A DNA stretch of 64,000 nucleotides from Loripinus fragilis (lineage: Eukaryota > Mollusca > Bivalvia > Lucinida > Lucinidae). Shown here one piece after another: positions 13,058 through 23,530 of the stretch. How positions within the stretch are numbered: position 1 is the stretch's first letter; each line of letters starts with the position of its first letter. The notes beneath the pieces are model-generated. The model did not search any database, was not told the DNA's origin, and was given only the letters and a program-made list of their open reading frames with translations. The position numbers and the translations under genes were made by a program. Where the stretch lies: positions 87,477,950 through 87,541,949 of the forward strand of contig OZ026518.1 of assembly GCA_964019695.1 (NCBI GenBank). Direction: 5' to 3'.

Positions 13058-16000
13058 CTACAAATTTAGTGAATAAAAATATCCAACATTTTTCAGGCTT
13101 CAAGCAAATAATGCTTAATCAAAATTCAAAAATCAATTTTCCTATTTGCCATCCAAAACATGTTATGTGCTGAAAAAGAAGTTAGAACCCTCTCATTGAG
13201 AGGGTTATTTTTCAGCACACATAACTAGTGCTATTCGATGATCAATTATAATCAACGATCAATCAATCTTTATTAATTCCACTAATCTATTGTGTTTGGT
13301 AATAATTGATTATATAATCAAAAAGATTCACACCAGATCCTCTTGTAAGCTACTATTCTAAATTTCATAACTTTAACAATTCATAGCATGTGCAGAGATG
13401 CCAACCCTAATTGTCGCTCATCAGGAAAATGAACGACATTTTTTGGGAATCTGGGGCCATTTTCAGGAATACCAAATATTTCACCAATAAAATTGTGTAA
13501 TATTTGATAAAATGCACTTTCACAAGACAAGCTTCAATATCTCCTAGCATGGTACTCTAATTGTCCCTCCAAAAAGCATAGCTGACAGCTTTACTTTGTG
13601 TTCTGTTGTTGCAGTTGTTGATATGTGGCTGACTTAGCCTTCCTTAGAAGCTCTTCAGAAAATGTTTGCTCAAAGGAAAACATCCTAAACTTTTCAACTA
13701 CTAAAGCAGACAGCTTTATTGCTGGAGAAGCCATTTTTGCAAAAGACGAGTTGGGTTCTCAGTCTGGCAGTTTTTTACCAGCTAAGGAGTCCTTTTTCCA
13801 ATACAGAACAACGCACAAACCAGTCAGTTATTTACTACCTGTGTTCAGGTATAAATATCAACGGCAACATAAAAGGTTCTCAAAACTGGTGTATAATAAG
13901 AGTAACATCCTTTATTTTATCTGGTACCATTTTAAAATCATTATTTTGCGGAATTTTGACGTCCCATAGTGTAATGCGGAAATCAGCCTTGAAAAACGGA
14001 ATGATTCCACAAAAATCAGAATGGTTGGCTTCTCTGCATGTGAGGAAAAAAGAAACAAACTGTAATTAAAGCAAAAGAGAAGTCTTCATGCAGTGTCAAT
14101 GGCTGTTAAACGGAGTTTGCTACATCAGGATCAGTTGTGGTAAGGTACTGTACATAAAATTACATGAAACTGATGCTAACGAGTTTTTTTTATAAAGGTT
14201 TGAGTTTCAAACAGTACAAGCGTAGACATTTTATGGAATGGAACCTGTGTTTCCCTTTCATTTGATAACATTTGATTATAATCGATGATCAATTGAAACA
14301 TCCTGACCAATTAATTTCGATGATCAATTATGAAAAATCCTATAATCGAACAACACTACACATAACATATTTAATTTAATTATCATATGATGTTGTGCCT
14401 GGGGGAGAAATAACGCCATGCAATAAAGTTGATTAATCAATAAATTAATGGTTTATAGCTTTATGGGAAACGCCATGACGTCCGTACCAACGTTGCGTAC
14501 ATAATGACGCAATAATAACTTTTTTAGGCCAGAAATGAGATTTCAAAGTAATCTTCATGTCATATGATAAATAGAATCTAACATTTGTGTTCTTGTATTA
14601 AACTTGTTGCCAAAAAGAGATAAAATGCTCAGCAAGCCTCACATTTTATCCCTTTACTTGTTTAATAAAACATGAGCACTCATGTAAGATCTTCTATAGA
14701 TAAGAAAATAAACACAGTTTCATGCTCAGAATGTTTGCTTATCTGATCCTATAACTTTTTTTCTAACAATTATCAAATAAAAGTCTGGTCATCAGGACTT
14801 TGATTCACAAAAGACTTGGTGAAGGTCTACATCACACTGGACTGACCAAGTCTGACCTGAGCCTCCTCTAGGATACAGATCTATGCTATGTTAAAAGTGT
14901 ACTAATAACATATAGGCTTTGGCCACATTTTAAGAAAACACTGTATATACCTTATAAGCACAAAGCACAGGCCAGAGATTTTTTTTGCAATTTCGGGAAG
15001 GGGCCCTATGGGAAAATTAGCGTGGCAAACCCCTAAATTAGGAAATTTGTTATAGTGCACAATTATGTCATTTTTGGTCAAAAAAATATACACCCAGGTA
15101 AACTGCATGTCCAAATCTCGGAGGGTGTTGGCTATCCGAGGTAAACAAAGGAGTTTTGGGCTGCACATGGTCTGCTTTGAGATGGTTTTATATCATAATG
15201 AACCACATTAAGGAATAAAATCAACATATAAGCCGTTAGTATATAGAATGACAAGAATTCTGAAAGCAATGCATGTTTTTGAACTGAATCTGTTCGAGTT
15301 TAAATCGCATTTGAATTCGGAAATGCGGTGATTTGAACGAATATTTCGAATTCATCAGTTAATATTTATATGTAATGCTATATTTTTTCTTGATTCATAA
15401 CGACCGCTGCAATGTTTAACCTCTCTTTGGAATGTATCAGTCCAATATTATTCAAACAAACGTGTACAACACTTATTTATTTGCAATTTTATGACGATGG
15501 TGTCACGTTTATGGATAGCGTTCCATTCGGAAGTAAGTCCTCTAAACATTTTGCTAACCATCAAAACGATAGCAACGTAAGCGATTTTCAAAATTTGAAG
15601 TTTTGATAGCAGTTTTGGACATGACACTTACAAGCCATGCAGGAGAATGATATAGAATGGAAGTGGCACAAGCATTAGTGTCAAAGGTTGATATAAGTCC
15701 AGCAATGATCAAACCACTAGCCTTTTTTCATTGAAAAATTCACATTCGCCGTTTGAAAAGTCGCCCTGAATCATACAGACATGGATCAAAAGTATTTAAC
15801 CGATTCCGAGTCCTTATCACTCAATATAGAAGCAACATGTTTGCTGCTCTCGTTCCCAAGAATTTTTCCATATGAAATAAAAATGGATAAATACAGACCC
15901 TATCCATCCATGATCTCAATGTTTACCTCCGATAGCCAACACCCTCCGAGATCTAGACATGCCGTTCACCTGGGTGATATAGCTATTACAAATCTTGCCA

Positions 16001-19000
16001 TTAAATTGCATGAGAATGTCCCCATGTAGCTTGTTTGTGTGTTGACTGAATAAAAATCCCAATCTCTCAACAACAATTTTAAAAAAAAAAAAAAAATGAA
16101 GATTGGGATTTTTTTTGGGGGGGGGGGGGGGGGTGCACATAAATCTAAATTCCATTGGGAATGGGGCCACATTTTGGCCCCTGACAACACACAAAAAAAT
16201 CCCTGTAGACTGAGCACTTAATGGGTTGTTTACACACAAACTTCTGGTTTCGAGTCAACCCAGTGGTGCTATTTCACTATTAATATGGTAATGATAACAG
16301 TGTTGATCCTGATTAGCTGGTTTCATCAGACCCCAACAGGATCTAAATCCAAAACAAATTCTTCCTACAATTGAAATGGACCTACCTTTGTCACCATTAC
16401 GACCACAAAATTCTTCTCTTCTATCTTATAATTAGAAAGAGGCTTATCATCTTCAAGAATTTTTCCTGAAAAAAATTACAGATGTATTATAATTTCTTGA
16501 CATCACAGTCAGAACCTGGGTTCCTCAAAAGAGATTATAAGCAGAAATGTGGAAATACTGGGCTTAACTTTTTCAGTAACAAGGGCCATAAATATGAAAT
16601 ATTTCACCCAAATTCCTTCGAAAGTTAATGAGATATTTCACCCAACAACAAAGTTGTCATGCAGCTCTTATAGTTTAGGAGAGACCCTGCTAACAAGGTA
16701 TGTGCTACAGATGAACACTAGACCCCTCTAGATAAGAGTGTGTGAAAATATTCACAACTTTACACTCATAAATTTTGTATATCTAGACCTATGAACACAC
16801 ATCCTCAACTTTTTCAATAGTTAACTTGCAGGATCCCAGTCACTAGCATGTATTTAAGAGCGGAGTGGAAAACTGTGTGCAACGTTTTAGCCGACTTCTA
16901 GATCTACACTGTTTCTAAAACAGGATATATCTGGGCTTAGCATGGTAAGGATCAATGTAATTGCAATAAGATATTACAATGCAGTCTCTTTATAACACAT
17001 CTCTCTATAACACAGATTTGGATACAATATTTTACATGTGCCATTGACATAGGGCCAGTAAAGCAAAAAAATTCAGCGTAAAATTGCAATTAATTTCTTA
17101 TCCATCAGTTTAAACATATGTTTTGGGTGCTCAAAAGAACAGTCTCATTAAGATGGTTCTTTTGAGTACCCACAACATATGTTTTGGTTGAGAAATAAGA
17201 GAAATAATTTTCAGTTACACACTCTTATCTGGGGGCCTGATAGAATTTTACAAAAAAAGTGAAAGGAATGACCATTTACCTTAATTCCTAAATGTACAAT
17301 TGCACCTTAATTTAACATTATTCACTTGCAACACGGTCCATTCAGGGTTCAAGTTGGGCCCTGATAGTAGGGAGAAGTGACTTCTCCCTCCAGGAAAATT
17401 AGGGAGAAGTGACAGTCAGATAGGGAGAAGTTATAGCGCAAAATTACGGCATTTCTGTCAGTTTACAAGCAAATTAGCCATTGCACATACTATTGCCATT
17501 AAATGGAAGGAGAAATACGATGCAGTTGTAGTAGATTGTCACCACTGCTTGCGCTTGTGTGGTGACAGAATGAAAATGAGTCTCCCCAAAAAAAAATAAA
17601 AATTTAAAGGAGTCTCCCGTTTCTCCCTGGGTCCCATTTAGGGCGAAATTTCGGCCCCTAGGGCGTTTTTTTTTTCACCCTAGTGGCCCCCTAGCTTATT
17701 CCCTGTCAATTACTATGAACCCTAATCATAGCAGAATAAAGGGACTCTAACAATACCTGCATATATCAATTTCTGTCCACCAGCTGGGAAGGTGTCTTTT
17801 CCTTTCTCTTGTTCAATTTTCTCTTTAAGTGCCTTTACCTGCAAGGTAAACTTTAAATGAGATATAGACATATCCAGGTTTGTAGCTAGCAATACATATG
17901 ATAACAATCAAATCCCAAATTTCATCCCCCAATTGATTGCAAGTATGAAGGAAGTCAATACAATTCTGTATTTCATACTTTGATTATTACAAACTCACAT
18001 GTTGTATGAAAAATAATGTGGATCTGGATCAGCTGACTTCTGAAGAAGCAAGTTCTTTGGGACAAAAAAAATATTTTCTTTGGACAAGCACATTATGCCC
18101 ATTTACTTGTCCCTGGGCAAGTATAAAATTCTTCTATTTCCACACCACTGGATGAGTCCAATGAATATCCACATAATAAATATTTTGTGGAGAAATATGG
18201 AAACTGTCACTTATCAAAATACCCAATCCTTATCTGTGGCTATGCACAAGCCAACTGATGAGTTCTTTGGCGGGTACTAAACAGGCATTTTTCTTAAACA
18301 CTTTTATAAGTTATTAAGGTTAAAATATATGTGTGGTTCCTGTTTCATACCTACAAAATTTAGGGTCTGTATGTAGGGAAATGATTAAATTTTGTTATAA
18401 CATTTAACAAAGAAAATAGTGATGAAAAGTGCATATTTTAGGTATTTTTTCTTCCAAAGACCATGGTACCAGGTAGGGTTAAAAAAAAAATAGGGTAGGT
18501 AGTGAAACAGGAACCACACATACATGTATGCTCAATAACCCACTTACTGGTGCATACCAGTAACAGGGTAGTCAGCAAACAAGCACTTAGAACATTCTAC
18601 ATCAATTTTACTTGCAGAACTAGAAAGTGTGTATCAAAAAAAATAACACAAAATGAAAATAAGCTTTGTTGCTTGAATATGTTGGATTTTATCCCACATT
18701 TTGTATTTTACTGTGAAATTTTGACCCAAATGAACTTTTTTGATAGAGGTATTTTTAAATGAAGCTTTTAAAGAAATGGAAACAAAAGCAAACAAAAACT
18801 GATGTATATTAGTTTGAGACAAAGGTTGAAGTCTTCTATAAAGCATAAAACGCTTAAATATTTTAATTCTTCAAAAAGATACATCAGTTTGTAGGTGATG
18901 CCTTGGTAACTGCAGAGCTCTCACTAGGATTTTGAAAACAGGAGTTCAGGACTCCCATCTGGCAAAAAGTAGGAGTCCCACTGGAAAAAGTGGGAGTCCC

Positions 19001-22000
19001 ACTCAAAAAAAGTTGGAGTCCAACCAATTTGTGCATACCGTATATTTTTTCCATTTTAGCCGGAAGTGATACATTTGAATAATTTTTAGATTGACTGATT
19101 TTAACCCTTTAATCATAAATGGATTGTTCCTACTTAACAAAACAAAATATTTTGCTATATTTTTTCATGTAACATCAACACACAATTTTTTGTTTGGCCT
19201 TATCAAAATAAAAGATTAAACTGTTGGTACTTGTTTTATTCATTAACAAGACAGACAGACAGACAGACAGACAGGTAGGCAGGCAGGCAGGCAGACAGAC
19301 AGACAGACAGCAGTCCTCTGTTTTGTATAATCTTATGCAGATGGAAGTCTTCTTTTTTCTAATAAAAACGCATCTCGCTAGTGTCTACGGCGATTGCAAT
19401 GAATAGACTGACATTACTTAGCCATTTAACATTTAGAATGAACGATTCTACTTGTTTGTGTTTATTCATCTAAACAATCGCTTGAAACCGATGATCTATT
19501 TCATCGCACGGCTTGTAGTGTAGCTTCGTTTGGAACTTTTGTCAGTCGGACGTTACCGTATACGGCTTACCGCTGTACTTTTTTTTTTCAACAATTCTCA
19601 GACTCTTTTGTTTGCCGTAGCAATGAACGAATAACGAAATGCAAATCCGTAAACTTATTATTTTCTCTCCATGTTTATCATGTTGCTCAAATCGCAAACG
19701 AATGCAATTAAATATGTTTTCTCTTTCATCCCTAATCAGTCGAATTCGGAAGTCCGATGTTGTTTACAATACCCCATAAGTTTTTCTCCCTTTAATTAAC
19801 GGTAAATCGGTAGCGCATCTGTTTCAAACAATTATCTGATAATCCTTGCTTAATTACTTTAATAATCACCTCGTAATAATCACACTGTCCCGCATCGGTA
19901 ATCCTGTCAATCACCTGTCAGAATTGCTACACTCAGTACACTGCAGTCCGAGTCATACGATTGGTCAACAGAGACAGGACACTTACATGTATCACGTCTC
20001 CCGCGCTCTAAAAGCGTGTCGCGATCGATAATGATCTCGGTGTTTATTTATCTGTCAGCTACTGGATTTTTGGCGCGTGCCGACTAAAAAAACATGCGTA
20101 CGCGGAACTCCTGCCTAGCGGAAAACATGCGTCCCAGGGAAAAAACGTGCGTATCAATACGCGTAATTCTGCGTTTCCGAGAGCTCTGTAACTGGTACCA
20201 AATTTTAAGTGACACTTTTTGGGGTACTTCATTTATAGGGATTATTTTGAGGTGAAATCCTCAACAAAAAGGCAAAATTTTCAAACTGAATATAGACAAA
20301 GGAATGTTTTTTGAAGTTGCGTTTTCAATTTATTAAATCATGCTGGCATTCCTTTATAAAACAGTGGAAAACCTTAAGTGCACCAGCAACTGGGTTCAGA
20401 AGAATATATTACATTTAAGCCTAAACAAAATGTTAAAAAAGTAGTCATATCTTAAACTATGATAATTAACTCTGGGGGGGGGGGGGGGGGGGGGGGGGGG
20501 ACATTGGATTCGTGTGATGGGTGCACGGCCCTCTTTGTTGCTTTGTGAGCATGTATCGGGGCAAATGTATAGTGTCACCTGATTGGTCAATACATGATGA
20601 CAGAATGTTCTCATCACCTCAACCAATCAAATGACAATATGCATTCGCTCCGATGTATGTACATCTGGCGTAATGATCAAAATTTGATCGTGCCAGTAGG
20701 GCCCAAAAAAAAAATATGTGTGTTTACTATTTACTGAAAATTTCAAACAGGGTAGGTCCAGCGCCCTAGATAAGCTTTTGGGTCAATTGGGTATTTACGC
20801 AACCTGGTTATCCTCAATTGCGTACTTGCAAAAACAATTGCGTATTTTTTTTTTTTAAAAAAATTACGCCACGTTTTTGGCAGTGATTACCTACGTTTTC
20901 TTATTGAATGAAGCCATCGCGAATGTGCCTACGTATTTACTCTCATCGTCTGACATTCTGAGTATCAATCTAGCGGATTTTTATTGTACCTGAAGCAAAT
21001 CGCATCGCCTTGTTGACATTAGCTGCTCGCAGCCCATTTTGCAAAGTTTCATTTTCCGCTAAAATACTTGACTGGTGTCGATATTTATTCATAAAATTGG
21101 AATTATACTGTGCGCTCGCTAGTAAAAAAAAATCAATACCCGACTGGCATTTGTATATTACACAAATGGAAACGAAATGGACCGAATGGTACGCAATGAC
21201 ATCCCATGCAATTGCATACGGATCGACGGAAATGCTTTTCGGTATGCACACATTTAATTTTAATTGCCTTTTTGATGATTTTAATTGCGTATTTACGCAA
21301 ATACGCTGCTTATCTAGGCTGCTGAGGTTGTCGATTTTCTTTTTTATTTTTTTTTATTTTTTATTTAATTTGAAATAGGGTAGGTAGGGTAGGTCAGGTC
21401 GATTTTTTTTCACTCGATTTTTTTCACTATTTATGTACCAAGGTTTGGAAAGAAAAAAATAAGCCATAATGCAAATTACTTGGTTTGTTTTGTTTTATAT
21501 GCTTGGACCAAAGAATATTATTGAGAAAAGAACAAAAAAAAACATTCTCAAACCGAAAATCAAACTGATTGGCTCGTTTATTTATGACAAAATCCAAATG
21601 CAAAGCACAGATTTCCCCTACATTACCTTAGACACTGAAGAAAAGGAACATATCTGGCATTCTTGTAAATAACAAAGCGCGAGTTAGTGTAGTCAGTAAT
21701 AAATGTGTTTAACTTTCTTTCTTCCAATACTTACAACATCAAGCAACATAAGAGGGAAATAAGCCCAAAGAAGAAAGACGTCATCGCATGGTTGGTTGTC
21801 ATTAAATATCCAAAGTCATCTTGTGATGACTTGTTGCTTCAAACAAGCTTTTCTGATCATGGTGATCACATTTTTTTGAAAAGAAAAGCAATGAGAACGT
21901 CGCCATCTTGGATTGACAAAAACCAAAGGTATCCGTAAAAGGTTTGACTACATATCGAATAGAATAGAATCAGCGAAAAAATTTGAATACCAGTACTAAA

Positions 22001-22997
22001 ATTTGGGACCGCTGAAGCAGGACCGGAAAACGGTCTCGTTTTTGTTATTTTCTGAGAAAAAATGGTAGGGTCGGCAGCTATAAAACAGGGCCGGTCGGCA
22101 AACCATAAACACACCTATATTTTTTTGGGCCTAGTATAAGAAAAAAAAAACAGAAATAAAGCACAACAAAGTCTAAGATGGCTGGGCAGGGTGCGCCTAT
22201 CACACGAATCCAGTCAGACTTTATTTTCTTTCCCTATATACTGCCAGACCCTCTTTTCGAGTATTATCGGCAGGTGTACTTTGTACACTCCGGGTTGCAG
22301 AATGAAAACCTACAAGTAACCATATAGAAATTACCTTAGAGTTCTTTAACCTGCACAAGGGGTGACTCCCTCTGCACAGGGGACATCCCTTTAACGCCCC
22401 GATCCGAATGACGATGCACTTATCTAGTGTCATCCCTGCAAATGAAACTAGGGAAAGCGTGTTCGGACACCGAAATTTTCCTCACCGCAAGCCGGGATCG
22501 AAACCTGGGACCTCTAGCACCAGAGGCAAGTGCCTAACCACTGAGCTTTCACCGAAAATATAAAATGACAATAAAACCGTGAATGTGGCAAACTTCTGAT
22601 ATAGGGCAGGAAGAGAGCATGCAATTGTTTATTCAAAGGGTATGCACAGGACTTTGTAACCTGAATAATAACAGTGTAATTCACCCAGAAAGAATTGTGC
22701 AGCAGGCATGCTAATTTGAATGTTGCGAAAAAAATTCTGCTGTCAGCAAAAAAGGATACTTTTTCAAATGATCAAGACTTGTTTTAATGACTATCACTAC
22801 CTTTGTGATGTTGACATAATGTTAATGATGTGCAGATTTCGTTTGAAGCAGGTGAAAATTCAGAATGCATTCTATTACCCCACCCATTCTTCTAAACAGA
22901 AAGTCAACAAAACAGCCGCAACCAAACTCACTGATTCTTCTTGATCTATTTCGATCTTGAATGTTTGCTGCTGTAGCGTTTTGAGTGTGACATGCAT
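12918..22997 (-). CDS. RAD23: RAD23-family gene, 5' part (exons 1-4)
   Basis: Four exons joined by GT-AG introns give an N-terminal ubiquitin-like domain of about 75 residues followed by a Pro/Thr/Glu-rich linker, as in RAD23A/B. Family knowledge: RAD23 delivers ubiquitinated cargo to the proteasome through its UBL and stabilises XPC in nucleotide-excision repair. Exons are 22932-22997, 17757-17838, 16386-16465 and 12918-13057; phases agree across all three junctions (0, 1, 0). Seen: the start with [15 protein letters not shown], then VKALKEKIE and GQKLIYAG, then [10 protein letters not shown], all RAD23-type signatures. The UBA1, XPC-binding and UBA2 segments are absent and must lie beyond the satellite to the left, giving an intron of at least 12.9 kb, or else the gene is truncated. 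No frameshift or stop occurs in the four exons. Confidence 0.93.
13162..13225. repeat. Short hairpin repeat
   Basis: GTTATGTGCTGAAAAA and AACCCTCTCA are followed by their near-complements TGAGAGGGTT and TTTTTCAGCACACATAAC. It is a roughly 64-base imperfect palindrome whose loop core resembles the hairpin MITEs found in the TRMT13 introns. The hAT-like element that follows has inserted in its right end. Confidence 0.7.
13218..14366. mobile_element. Non-autonomous hAT-like element with 8-bp target duplication
   Basis: The element is 13226-14358 (1133 bp). Its ends read TAGTGCTATTCGAT and, on the other strand, TAGTGTTGTTCGATTATAGG. The 8-bp word CACATAAC lies directly outside each end (13218-13225 and 14359-14366), which fits the hAT superfamily. 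Subterminal ATGATCAATTAT words occur in both arms. The longest internal frame (114 codons, 13625-13969) shows no transposase signature, so it is probably mobilised in trans. It lies in the intron between RAD23 exons 3 and 4. Confidence 0.8.
14381..14700. repeat. Dispersed repeat family C, copy 1
   Basis: Shares with 55963-56318 an ordered run of words: ATCATATGA, GAAATAACGCCATG, CGTACATAATGAC, GAGATTTCAAAGTAATC, ATAGAATCTAACATT and GAGATAAAATGC. The right half contains an inverted pair around GAGATAAAATGC and GCATTTTATC(T/C)C. It is probably a non-autonomous DNA transposon of about 330 bp. Termini are not resolved. Confidence 0.75.
14970..16210. repeat. Inverted-repeat (fold-back) structure in RAD23 intron 3
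   Basis: About 65 bases at 15085-15150 (core TCTCGGAGGGTGTTGGCTAT) recur as reverse complement at 15920-15985 with a few mismatches. Looser complementarity continues outwards to a GGGATTTTTTT-like word at each outer end. The 770-base loop has two short frames (15412-15606, 15781-16029) with no recognisable domain. A poly-A tract followed by poly-G lies at 16080-16133. Confidence 0.6.
16386..16465 (-). CDS. RAD23: RAD23 exon 3 (end of ubiquitin-like domain)
   Basis: Acceptor TTTTTTTCAG, donor AAAG|GTAGGT. The 80 nt complete a Gly codon split with exon 2 and encode 26 residues, [18 protein letters not shown] followed by FVVVMVTK, the last strands of the UBL. Boundaries match the usual end of the RAD23 UBL. 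Confidence 0.92.
17052..17239. repeat. Hairpin MITE family A, copy 1
   Basis: Begins GGGCCAGTAAAGCA and ends ATCTGGGGGCCTG, with a central hairpin of GTGCTCAAAAGAACAGTCTC and its near-complement. Related copies occur at 54086-54264, 54840-54990, 58290-58463, 58806-59002 and 62730-62900. A family of about 190 bp with no coding capacity. Confidence 0.8.
17344..17722. repeat. Candidate MITE with AGGGTTCA ends
   Basis: AGGGTTCA (17344-17351) and its complement TGAACCCT (17715-17722) bracket about 380 bases with repeated AGGGAGAAGTGA words. No clear target duplication was found. Its right end lies only 34 bases from RAD23 exon 2. Confidence 0.4.
17757..17838 (-). CDS. RAD23: RAD23 exon 2 (ubiquitin-like domain core)
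   Basis: Acceptor TTTACCTTGCAG, donor GCAG|GTATTG. The 82 nt give [27 protein letters not shown] and the first base of a Gly codon, matching the helix and following strands of the RAD23 UBL. A simple reading of the frame runs on past the donor; the splice site is preferred because exon 3 continues the domain exactly. Confidence 0.94.
18907..20194. mobile_element. TIR element with CAGAGCTCTC ends and TAACTG duplication
   Basis: CAGAGCTCTC (18913-18922) and GAGAGCTCTG (20179-20188) form 10-bp inverted ends, each bordered by TAACTG (18907-18912, 20189-20194). The interior (1276 bp with ends) has repeated GGAGTCCCACT words near the left end and a GACA microsatellite. No transposase-like frame is visible. 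A 6-bp duplication is unusual, so the superfamily is left open. It lies in RAD23 intron 1. Confidence 0.65.
19247..19312. repeat. GACA/GGCA microsatellite
   Basis: Runs of GACA interrupted by four GGCA units. Simple repeat nested in the CAGAGCTCTC-ended element. Confidence 0.9.
20474..20500. repeat. Poly-G tract
   Basis: About 27 consecutive G. Length is unreliable in assemblies. The sequence after it (GGATTCGTGTGATGGGTGCA) resembles the tail of the SINE at 22170-22560 in reverse. Confidence 0.85.
20695..22136. mobile_element. Non-autonomous TIR element, GGGCCCAAAA ends
   Basis: The left end GGGCCCAAAAAAAAAATATG followed by TGTGTTTA is matched on the opposite strand at the right end by AGGCCCAAAAAAATATAGGT followed by GTGTTTA. 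AGTA flanks both sides (20695-20698, 22133-22136), a tentative 4-bp duplication. The interior carries GGGTAGGT words. A smaller element (20765-21318) is nested near its left end. No domain was recognised in its frames. Confidence 0.6.
20765..21318. mobile_element. Nested MITE with CCTAGATAAGC ends
   Basis: CCTAGATAAGC at 20765-20775 and its exact complement GCTTATCTAGG at 21308-21318; subterminal GTATTTACGCAA words also occur in both arms. Internal frames of 93-122 codons show no recognised motif. Inserted in the GGGCCCAAAA-ended element. Confidence 0.65.
22170..22560 (-). mobile_element. tRNA-derived SINE
   Basis: On the minus strand the head (22555 down to about 22480) contains an A-box-like AGCTCAGTGGTTAG and a B-box-like GGTTTCGATCC, spaced as in a tRNA gene. 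The following body of about 300 bases runs to an ATAAAGTCTGACTGGATTCG tail. A tRNA-derived Pol III retroposon is the best reading; acceptor-stem pairing is too poor for a functional tRNA. Confidence 0.7.
22932..22997 (-). CDS. RAD23: RAD23 exon 1 with start codon
   Basis: ATG at 22995-22997 opens [20 protein letters not shown] followed by ES, closely matching the conserved RAD23 N-terminus; the donor is TCA|GTGAGT and phase 0 fits exon 2. Of two neighbouring ATG triplets, only this frame gives the domain. The exon is just 22 codons and lies inside a longer unrelated frame, so simple ORF calling misses it. Confidence 0.93.
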
Positions 22998-23115
22998 CTT
23001 GGTATCGATGCTTTGTTCTATATGGTATAATAATCTGCACAACGCCAAAACTTTGTCCTAAAATACTGTGTCATGCACTGCGCTGTTTCTGATCCGCCAT
23101 AAGCTGACGTCATCA
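22998..23115 (-). promoter_or_regulatory. Putative RAD23 core promoter / 5' UTR with CRE and YY1-like sites
   Basis: A perfect palindromic CRE, TGACGTCA (23105-23112), and on the minus strand ATGGCGG (complement of 23094-23100), a YY1-type core, lie about 100-115 bases upstream of the RAD23 ATG. This pairing is typical of TATA-less housekeeping promoters. No TATA box in a convincing position. The transcription start is inferred to lie between these sites and the ATG. Confidence 0.5.
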
Positions 23116-23344
23116 ATTACAATAATTTTACCCGCAATGCATGGCATAGGAACGCATGTTATTTTATAGAATAGAATCGAGACAGTTCGCCGACGAGACA
23201 GCTCACCGACATGCATTTTGAAGACAGTTCACCGATAGAATTGAAGACAGTGGGTACGTAAATGTAATCATGGTTAAATGCATGACGGCGGGTCAATCTT
23301 AAGACTCAATAACAATATTGACCTAAACCTAAAACTTTCATAGG

Positions 23345-23530
23345 TGGTAAAGAAACTCCAAAGGGGAATTTTTTTTGGTCTGCAAGTTTTTGAACCGGCC
23401 TGATCTTCTGCGTGACAGTCAACCACTCTAAACATGTTGCTAAAAAGTAAGCCCAACAAAGAGGCTGTTAGGAATGGCACTGTCACTACTCTCTTCCACC
23501 TTTTATTTCTTGGGAGCCAGGTATCAACCA
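23345..23530 (-). mobile_element. tRNA-derived SINE (family G), left part, split by fold-back element
   Basis: Shares ordered words with the tandem SINE units at 38924-39812: CCAAAGGGGAA, GTGACAGTCAACCACTCTAA, GAGGCTGTTAGGAATGGCAC and CCTTTTATTTC. The rest of the unit (CTCTCAGAGGCC, ACCGAATTAC) appears at 29238-29330 on the far side of the 5.7-kb element, showing where that element landed. Confidence 0.75.

Noticed and set aside
15916..16239. Minus-strand frames with Pro and Phe runs
   Set aside because: They are translations of adjacent poly-G and poly-A tracts within the inverted repeat.
19224..19406. Frame with Asp-Arg-Gln-Thr repeats
   Set aside because: Produced by the GACA microsatellite.
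22480..22560. Functional tRNA gene
   Set aside because: A- and B-box-like sequences are present but the acceptor and anticodon arms do not pair convincingly and a long SINE body follows.
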